DNA of 39,121 bases from Deltaproteobacteria bacterium (GTDB taxonomy: Bacteria > Desulfobacterota > Desulfuromonadia > Desulfuromonadales > BM103): the NCBI GenBank assembly GCA_024636155.1, contig JAGXHM010000094.1, positions 1 through 39,121 on the forward strand. Reading direction: 5' to 3'. Of the stretch, positions 33,746 to 39,121 are shown in pieces (the stretch's first letter is position 1; each line of letters starts with the position of its first letter). The translations under genes and the position numbers were made by a program. Under the pieces are notes generated by a model, which ran no database searches, was not told the DNA's origin, and worked only from the letters and a program-made list of their open reading frames with translations.

Positions 33746-34486
33746 CTAAAGAAGTCCGTCCAGGTATTCGACCAGATCGACCCGGATCGGCATGAAGTAG
33801 AGGTTTGATTCACTTTGCCGGACGAACTCCAGCGCTTTTTTGGCGAAATGCCGGTTCCACTCCAGGGTCGGTTCGAAGTCTGGCGGGAAGATGGCGTTGT
33901 TGAGGTTGTCCCAGTAATCCTTGCTCCGCTCGCTCATGACCGGGCTGATCCCCCAGAAGATTTCAAGGCCGGAGAGAAGGTCCCGATAAATCTCCATCAG
34001 GCGCAGATCGAAGAACGGTTGGGTGAAAAATCCGTCTGCTCCAGCGTCTGTTTTACGCTTGGTATCATCGAGCTCGGCCTTGATCCCGGCACGGTAGGGA
34101 TCGATGCCGGCGTAGATTGTCAACTCTGGCATCTGGTTCTTAAGCGCGCGGATCAATTGGACCGAACTGGTGCGAAATACCCGGCGCGACATGTCCTGGG
34201 GCTGGTCGCCGGCGATCACCAGGACGCTGTCGATGCCGTGCTGTGTAAAGATCTCTGCCAGAGGGAAGGGCTTGCTCAGATCGAAGTCAATGGCCCGCAG
34301 GTGGGGTATGGCGTGCGGGAAAAGCTGCCTTGCCTGGCCGCAGGCCTCCCAGCTTCTTAACGGGAATTTGAGCAGGTCAGGGATGTTGATGGTGTCGATG
34401 ACCGGAAAGTGGTCACGCACCTCTTGTAAATCATGCGTTAGGGATTCCACACTGCGGGGGACCAGTTCTATGGAGATTTTGCGCAA
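33746..34486 (-). CDS. Short methylenetetrahydrofolate reductase-like protein
   Basis: This 246-residue TIM barrel resembles MetF. An early ELVPRS aligns with the catalytic-glutamate region, then INIPDL, VIAGDQP and KTDAGADGFFTQPFFDL follow, the last two being the FAD/folate-binding strands. MetF is usually about 290 residues, so this is a reduced, divergent member. It may be a true reductase making the methyl-H4folate used by the neighbouring MetH, or a relative with another partner. The start is TTG at 34484-34486, supported by GAGAGGA 7-8 nt upstream, and no ATG lies nearby. It converges with rubredoxin and diverges from the HAD gene. Confidence 0.78.
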   Translation of the reverse strand: MRKISIELVPRSVESLTHDLQEVRDHFPVIDTINIPDLLKFPLRSWEACGQARQLFPHAIPHLRAIDFDLSKPFPLAEIFTQHGIDSVLVIAGDQPQDMSRRVFRTSSVQLIRALKNQMPELTIYAGIDPYRAGIKAELDDTKRKTDAGADGFFTQPFFDLRLMEIYRDLLSGLEIFWGISPVMSERSKDYWDNLNNAIFPPDFEPTLEWNRHFAKKALEFVRQSESNLYFMPIRVDLVEYLDGLL

Positions 34487-34636
34487 AAGCTTATCCTCTC
34501 TGCTATGATCTAAAATGAAAATTTAAAGTCATAGTAGCGTGTTGCTTTGCCAATGACAATGCCTGAACCGCTGATATCCTGAGTCCCTTGAATTTTGCAA
34601 CAGAGGCGTCAAATACACCTTGCTACGGAGGACCCC

Positions 34637-35317
34637 ATGCCAATTACCATCGCTTTTGACGTGTATGGCACACTGATAGATACAGCCGGGATCGTCACTG
34701 CCCTGAGGCAACGGGTCGGCGCCCAGGCCGGGCCATTTTCCGATCTCTGGCGGGCCAAGCAGCTTGAGTACTCATTCCGGCGGGGATTGATGCAGAACTA
34801 TCAGGACTTCTCCGTTTGTACCCGGCATGCCCTCGATTTCTGTTGTGAGACACTTCAGGTCGCGTTGAGTGCCGCAGAGCGGGATAGCCTGTTGCAGGCT
34901 TATCGCTACCTGCCCGCATTCGATGATGCCAAGTTAGGGCTGGAACGTTTAAAGGCCGCCGACTGCAGGCTGTACGCCTTCTCCAACGGCAAGCCTGACG
35001 ACGTGCGCAACCTGCTGCAGCATGCCGGCATCGACCAGTTTTTACAAGGCGTGGTCAGTACGGATGAGATCAAGAGTTTTAAACCGAACCCTGCAGTTTA
35101 CGCTCACTTTCTGCGGCAGGCTGGCGCTTGTGGTTCGGAAAGCTGGCTGATCTCAGGCAATCCCTTTGACGTTATCGGTGCCATCTCAGCTGGTATGCGT
35201 GGTGCCTGGATCAAGCGTTCACCTCAGGCGGTTTTCGATCCCTGGGAGATTCAGCCGACCTTGACTGTCGGGAGCATTGTTGAGTTGTGTGAGGTATTGG
35301 GAGCTGGTGGTGCGTGA
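34637..35317 (+). CDS. HAD-superfamily hydrolase, 2-haloacid dehalogenase type II-like
   Basis: This 226-residue protein contains the four HAD motifs: the nucleophile D8 in FDVYGTL, FSNG, the lysine in KSFKPNP, and GNPFDVIGA. The FDVYGTL opening and helical cap after residue 15 are those of (S)-2-haloacid dehalogenases, but many such proteins are phosphatases. The substrate is not known. CGGAGGA lies about 5 nt before the ATG at 34637; an earlier in-frame start lacks a site. It is monocistronic with a terminator 22 bp downstream. Confidence 0.88.
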   Translation: MPITIAFDVYGTLIDTAGIVTALRQRVGAQAGPFSDLWRAKQLEYSFRRGLMQNYQDFSVCTRHALDFCCETLQVALSAAERDSLLQAYRYLPAFDDAKLGLERLKAADCRLYAFSNGKPDDVRNLLQHAGIDQFLQGVVSTDEIKSFKPNPAVYAHFLRQAGACGSESWLISGNPFDVIGAISAGMRGAWIKRSPQAVFDPWEIQPTLTVGSIVELCEVLGAGGA

Positions 35318-35339
35318 ATGGCTCGGGTTGACAGCTGTT

Positions 35340-35366
35340 ATTCGGCGCTTCCCTGAAGCGCCGAAT
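35340..35366 (+). terminator. Intrinsic terminator after the HAD gene
   Basis: ATTCGGCGCTTC and GAAGCGCCGAAT form a perfect 12-bp stem with a 3-nt loop followed by TGTTTAT. MITE copy B starts 15 bp further on. Confidence 0.75.
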
Positions 35367-35380
35367 TGTTTATAATGCCT

Positions 35381-35548
35381 CTAGCAGCCTGTTGGACAAT
35401 CAATGAACTGGCTGCAAATGCGCCTGTTTGGACCATATCTCAGCTCCTTTTCGACCAATAGCTACGGCTATTACTCTCAAATGAGCTAAAATCTGGTCTC
35501 AAACATCCAACTTTTCGCTTCAGCCCTGATTGTCCGACAGACTGCTAG
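35381..35548 (+). mobile_element. MITE-like element, copy B (168 bp)
   Basis: This is the same length and orientation as copy A at 28499. Its ends are better preserved: the first 21 bp and the complement of the last 21 bp agree at 19 positions, starting CTAGCAG and ending GGACAATC. The central region differs from copy A at only a handful of bases. It lies in the gap between the HAD terminator and aroC, so it disrupts nothing. Confidence 0.88.
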
Positions 35549-35576
35549 GGGCCTGTCGGAAAATCTGGGCTGCTAG
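35549..35576 (+). repeat. Extra terminal-repeat fragment next to MITE copy B
   Basis: Directly after copy B, GGCCTGTCGGA... runs to another CTGCTAG (35570-35576), repeating the right terminal motif. It looks like the remnant of a second insertion or a nested/tandem end. The rest of the gap to 35613 holds only the aroC ribosome-binding site. Confidence 0.5.
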
Positions 35577-35613
35577 TGCAAATTCAAACGACAATCCTTT
35601 TGGGAGTTTAAAC

Positions 35614-36696
35614 ATGTCCAGTTCTTTCGGTACGTTGTTTCGTGTCAGTACTTTCGGTGAATCTCACGGCATCGGCGTTGGTGCGATTGTCGATGGCTGC
35701 CCGGCTGGTTTGAAGCTGTCCGAGGCCGATATCCAGCCGCAGCTCGACCGTCGGCGTCCGGGGCAAAGTGATCTCACCACGCCTCGTGAAGAAGCTGATC
35801 AGGTGACGATTCTCTCCGGTGTCGAGAATGGTCTGACCCTCGGTACACCGATCGGTCTGCTGGTGCGCAACAAGGATCAGCGCCCCGGCGACTATGGTGA
35901 GATGGATGATGTCCCACGACCTTCCCATGCTGATTTTACCTATCAGGCCAAGTACGGCACCAGGGCCAGCAGTGGTGGTGGCCGTTCGAGTGCCCGTGAG
36001 ACAATTGGTCGCGTGGCATCTGGAGCCATTGCCGAAAAAATCTTGCGCGAAGAGTGGGGTGTCGAGATCGTCGCATGGGTCAGCGCCGTTGGTTCCGAGC
36101 AGGCTGATGAGATTGATCCACAGACGATTAATCGTGAGCAAGTTGATGTCAACCTCATCCGTTGTCCTGATTTGTCTGCAGCTGAGCGCATGGAAGCGAA
36201 GGTGCGGGAGATTCGTGATGCCAAGGATTCGATAGGTGGTGTGGTCAGTTGTGTCTGCCGCAATGTGCCAGCGGGTTGGGGTGAGCCGATCTTCGACAAG
36301 CTTGATGCCATGCTCGCTCATGCCATGCTGTCGCTACCAGCCACCAAGGGCTTTGAAATCGGCTCCGGCTTTGCCGGAACCCGGCTGCGTGGCTCGCAGC
36401 ACAACGACCCTTTCGTGCAGAAGGGTGATCGTCTTGGAACGGTAACCAATAATGCTGGGGGGGTACTGGGCGGTATCTCAAGTGGCGAGCCGGTCCTTTT
36501 TCGGGTGGCCTTTAAGCCGGTGGCAACGATCGGCCAATCCCAGCAGACAGCTGACTTTAATGGCACCCCGGTGATTCTCGAGGCCAAGGGCCGCCATGAT
36601 CCCTGTGTTGTGCCACGCGCGGTGCCGATTGTGGAGTCGATGGCGGCTCTGGTACTTATCGATTTGGCGATGCGGCAGAAAATGCGCAGCGCGTAG
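35614..36696 (+). CDS. aroC: Chorismate synthase
   Basis: This 360-residue enzyme converts EPSP to chorismate using reduced FMN, the last common step to aromatic amino acids and folate. Signatures include FGESHG (14-19), the [17 protein letters not shown] segment (about 47-63), [10 protein letters not shown] and the C-terminal [21 protein letters not shown] lies 7 nt before the ATG at 35614. The frame extends upstream into the MITE, but that part is not coding. There is no NAD(P)H flavin reductase domain, so it is monofunctional. Its stop codon falls inside a short repeat array. Confidence 0.96.
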   Translation: MSSSFGTLFRVSTFGESHGIGVGAIVDGCPAGLKLSEADIQPQLDRRRPGQSDLTTPREEADQVTILSGVENGLTLGTPIGLLVRNKDQRPGDYGEMDDVPRPSHADFTYQAKYGTRASSGGGRSSARETIGRVASGAIAEKILREEWGVEIVAWVSAVGSEQADEIDPQTINREQVDVNLIRCPDLSAAERMEAKVREIRDAKDSIGGVVSCVCRNVPAGWGEPIFDKLDAMLAHAMLSLPATKGFEIGSGFAGTRLRGSQHNDPFVQKGDRLGTVTNNAGGVLGGISSGEPVLFRVAFKPVATIGQSQQTADFNGTPVILEAKGRHDPCVVPRAVPIVESMAALVLIDLAMRQKMRSA

Positions 36697-36793
36697 CTGT
36701 AAGCTGTAAGCTGCAAGCGAAGACAGCATTAGGTGATAATTAAATCGATGTTTTTAGATTTTTCTTGTAGCTTCAAACTGACAACTTACAGCT
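36695..36793 (+). repeat. Tandem AGCTGTA repeats forming an imperfect inverted repeat
   Basis: Three 7-bp units (AGCTGTA, AGCTGTA, AGCTGCA) start within the aroC stop codon. A partly degenerate reverse copy ends at CTTACAGCT (36785-36793), giving at least a 9-bp perfect terminal match. The transcript could fold into a long imperfect hairpin between aroC and recQ. It resembles a dispersed palindromic repeat rather than a regular terminator. Confidence 0.5.
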
Positions 36794-36851
36794 GGTATCC
36801 AATGTTATGTAATCGGCGTCTGTACGCCCCCTTCTGAAGGTTGTTTCACTC

Positions 36852-38657
36852 ATGACAATATCAACAGGAACACGCCAGACCCTGCTTGAGGTCTTTGGCT
36901 ACAATGACTTCCGTCCACAGCAGGAAGAAATTGTCGAAGCCCTGATTTCCGGCCATGATGCTTTTGTGCTGATGCCGACCGGTGGTGGCAAGTCTCTTTG
37001 TTTCCAGATTCCCGCTCTCCATCGAGATGGTATTGCCATCGTTGTCTCCCCCTTGATTTCTTTGATGAAGGATCAGGTCGATGCTCTGGTCGTTAACGGA
37101 GTGCGCGCAGCCTTCTACAATTCTTCGCTCAATGCGGAGGAGTCACGCCAGACCTTGGCCCAGCTGCATGCCGGTGAACTTGATCTGCTTTATGTGGCTC
37201 CGGAGCGTCTCCTCAACGAGGTCTTTCTCAGTCGACTTAAAAGTATGACGATCGCTCTCTTCGCTATTGATGAGGCGCATTGTGTTTCGCAATGGGGGCA
37301 TGATTTTCGCCCTGAATATGTCCGGCTCGGCCAGCTACGTTCGCACTTCCCTGATGTGCCGATGGTTGGCCTGACCGCAACAGCTGACCCGCAGACTCGC
37401 CAAGATGTGTTGCAGCGACTGGGTCTGGAACAGGCACAATGCTTTGTCAGCGGCTTCGATCGGCCAAATATTCGCTACACGGTGGTCGAGAAGAAGAAAC
37501 CTTTTGACCAGTTGACAGGATTTCTTGCTGACCATCAGCAGGAGGCTGGTATCGTCTATGCCCTCTCGCGCAAGCGAGTTGAAGAGGTCGCCGAACGCCT
37601 TGCCGCGGTCGGTTACAAGGCGCGTGCTTACCATGCCGGACTGGGTGACAAGGAGCGCAAGAAAGTGCAGGAGATGTTCCTGCGTGACGACATCCAGATT
37701 GTCGTTGCGACAGTCGCTTTCGGCATGGGAATCGATAAACCGAACGTGCGCTTTGTTGTTCATTACGACCTGCCGAAAACCATTGAGAGTTATTATCAGG
37801 AAACCGGTCGTTCGGGGCGTGATAGCCTGCCCGCTGAAGCCTTGCTGCTTTTCGGCTATGGCGATATTGCTATCAGCCGTGGATTGATTGAGAAGGGTAA
37901 TAACCCTGAACAAAAGCGTATCGAGTTACACAAGTTGCAGGCGATGGCTGGTTTCGGTGAGGCACAGACTTGCCGCCGTAAGGTTTTGCTCGGTTATTTC
38001 GGTGAACGTCTTGAACAAGATTGTGGCAATTGCGATGTCTGCCTCAATCCGCCTGAAAGCTACGATGCTACAGTCGATGCGCAAAAAGCGCTCTCCTGTG
38101 TGTTTCGCGTCGGGCAACGTTTCGGTGTCGGTCACGTGGTCGATGTGCTGCGCGGGGCTCAGACTCAGCGCGTTATTGACTTAAAGCACGACAAACTCTC
38201 CACTTACGGTATCGGTGCCGAAAAGGTGGCAGATGCCTGGAGCAGCCTGATCCGCCAGCTGATTCATCGTGGCTACCTGCTGCAGGATGTGGCTAACTAT
38301 TCGGTGTTGAAATTAACGGAAGCGGCCCGACCGTTACTGCGTGGTGAAGAAGCACTGGTTTTGGCCAAGCCGCGCATCCGGGTTAAAACCTTGCATAAGA
38401 AAGGTCGCGCGCAGGTCGGTGATTTTGATTACGACGACGATCTCTTTGATGTCTTGCGCATCCGCCGCAAAAAATTGGCTGATGAAGCCGGGGTGCCACC
38501 TTACGTGATCTTCGGCGATGCCACCTTGGCCGAGATGGCAGCGAAGATGCCGACTGATGAAGAAGCGCTGCTGGTGATTAATGGTGTTGGCAAGCACAAG
38601 TTACAGCGCTTCGGCAGCGAGTTTATTGATGAGATTATCGGTTATATGTGTCGCTGA
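36852..38657 (+). CDS. recQ: ATP-dependent DNA helicase RecQ
   Basis: This 601-residue 3'-5' DNA helicase acts in recombination and replication-fork repair. Helicase motifs are present: FRPQQ (motif 0), LMPTGGGKS (Walker A), IDEAHC (DEAH box), GLTATA and QETGRSGRD (motif VI). The zinc-binding cysteines lie at CRRKVLLGYF and CGNCDVC, followed by the RQC winged helix and a C-terminal HRDC domain (about 525-600). Length and domain order match E. coli RecQ. The ribosome-binding site GAAGG is somewhat distant from the ATG. It converges with the KamA-family gene, with no terminator seen in the 32-bp gap. Confidence 0.96.
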   Translation: MTISTGTRQTLLEVFGYNDFRPQQEEIVEALISGHDAFVLMPTGGGKSLCFQIPALHRDGIAIVVSPLISLMKDQVDALVVNGVRAAFYNSSLNAEESRQTLAQLHAGELDLLYVAPERLLNEVFLSRLKSMTIALFAIDEAHCVSQWGHDFRPEYVRLGQLRSHFPDVPMVGLTATADPQTRQDVLQRLGLEQAQCFVSGFDRPNIRYTVVEKKKPFDQLTGFLADHQQEAGIVYALSRKRVEEVAERLAAVGYKARAYHAGLGDKERKKVQEMFLRDDIQIVVATVAFGMGIDKPNVRFVVHYDLPKTIESYYQETGRSGRDSLPAEALLLFGYGDIAISRGLIEKGNNPEQKRIELHKLQAMAGFGEAQTCRRKVLLGYFGERLEQDCGNCDVCLNPPESYDATVDAQKALSCVFRVGQRFGVGHVVDVLRGAQTQRVIDLKHDKLSTYGIGAEKVADAWSSLIRQLIHRGYLLQDVANYSVLKLTEAARPLLRGEEALVLAKPRIRVKTLHKKGRAQVGDFDYDDDLFDVLRIRRKKLADEAGVPPYVIFGDATLAEMAAKMPTDEEALLVINGVGKHKLQRFGSEFIDEIIGYMCR

Positions 38658-38689
38658 GGTTAGAAAAACACCGGATTTAAGCTCTTCAC

Positions 38690-39121
38690 TCAGCCGTTTT
38701 TGATGCTCTCGCCGCTCGCGTTGACCACTCGTAGAGGCTCCATGATCGGGGCCTGTTTCTGACCGTTGGCATAACGGAAGGTGTCCCCGAGGTAGTTTTT
38801 CAGCACGACTTCTTCGCCGATGCTTTGTAGATAGTCGGGCAGAATTGGAATCTTGCCGCCACCGCCAGGGGCGTCGATGACATATGCCGGTACGCCAAGC
38901 CCCGAGGTGTGCCCGCGCAGGGCACGGATGATCTCGATCCCTTCCTCGACGCTGGTGCGGAAATGATCGGTGCCCTGAACCATATCGGCCTGGTAGATGT
39001 AGTAGGGCCGCACGCGGATAGCGAGCAGCTTTTGCATCAGGCGCTTCATGACCGCCGGGTCATCGTTGACGCCACGCAGCAGCACGGTCTGGTTGCCGAG
39101 CGGGATGCCGGCATCGGCCAG
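38690..39121 (-). CDS. KamA-family radical SAM aminomutase (C-terminal part, cut by window edge)
   Basis: The last 143 residues of a lysine 2,3-aminomutase/KamA-like protein are present. The frame stays open to the edge and reads [20 protein letters not shown], then [18 protein letters not shown] and [14 protein letters not shown], all typical of this family near the PLP and substrate sites. The radical SAM CX3CX2C motif would lie upstream, outside the window. Members act on lysine (2,3-mutase) or, as EpmB, on elongation factor P; the C-terminal tail seen here does not distinguish them. Confidence 0.9.
   Translation of the reverse strand: MADAGIPLGNQTVLLRGVNDDPAVMKRLMQKLLAIRVRPYYIYQADMVQGTDHFRTSVEEGIEIIRALRGHTSGLGVPAYVIDAPGGGGKIPILPDYLQSIGEEVVLKNYLGDTFRYANGQKQAPIMEPLRVVNASGESIKNG

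Overview
The window looks like a chromosomal segment of a strict or facultative anaerobe of the Desulfuromonadales/Geobacterales (Desulfobacterota). This is inferred from gene content, not from a database search. The main evidence is the order radical-SAM/DUF2344 fusion - rng - rplU, a decaheme c-type cytochrome paired with an MtrB/PioB-type outer-membrane barrel, a multi-subunit aldehyde:ferredoxin oxidoreductase cluster, rubredoxin, and a split cobalamin-dependent methionine synthase. There are no phage genes, tRNA or rRNA genes, CRISPR array or complete insertion sequence. Mobile DNA is limited to two copies of a 168-bp MITE-like element.

Layout. 1-4.6 kb (minus): radical SAM/DUF2344 fusion, RNase G and ribosomal protein L21, which has its own strong promoter. 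4.7-8.2 kb (minus): an extracellular-electron-transfer type pair, a decaheme lipoprotein cytochrome followed by a 766-codon porin-like barrel interrupted by one in-frame UGA. 8.5-10.4 kb: a LysR regulator, a beta-carbonic anhydrase and a convergent J-domain protein. 10.6-12.3 kb: a 59-residue small protein, branched-chain aminotransferase, and a compact orphan transcription unit (promoter, palindromic operator, 14-codon ORF, hairpin, terminator). 12.4-16.6 kb (minus): glyoxylate shunt operon, malate synthase then a long ICL2-type isocitrate lyase. 17-22.6 kb: an ABC-F ATPase with a structured leader, then a YdbH-like AsmA-type giant protein and a lipoprotein-DUF1318 (YdbL) protein. 22.6-24.2 kb (minus): a class V glyoxylate-type aminotransferase and a Cys-rich small protein.

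24.7-30 kb: a tungsten-type AOR operon with Fe-S, W/pterin and FAD subunits, then a MoaD-like protein, a ThiF/MoeB-like protein and an eight-ligand zinc-finger protein. A MITE sits exactly between the FAD subunit and the MoaD-like gene. 30-34.5 kb: methionine/C1 genes, with MetH divided into two overlapping genes, rubredoxin, and a short MTHFR-like protein on the opposite strand. 34.6-39.1 kb: a HAD hydrolase, the second MITE, chorismate synthase, RecQ, and the 3' end of a KamA-family radical SAM gene cut by the window edge.

How the genes may work together: the glyoxylate shunt and glyoxylate aminotransferase suggest growth on acetate or fatty acids. AOR could interconvert acids and aldehydes with ferredoxin or NAD. 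The cytochrome/barrel pair would move electrons across the outer membrane. The observations I rate highest are the in-frame UGA with a correctly spaced hairpin in the barrel gene (candidate selenocysteine recoding, or a fresh nonsense mutation), the orphan small-RNA-like unit at 12.04-12.29 kb, and the MITE that supplies both the aorC stop codon and part of the next ribosome-binding site.
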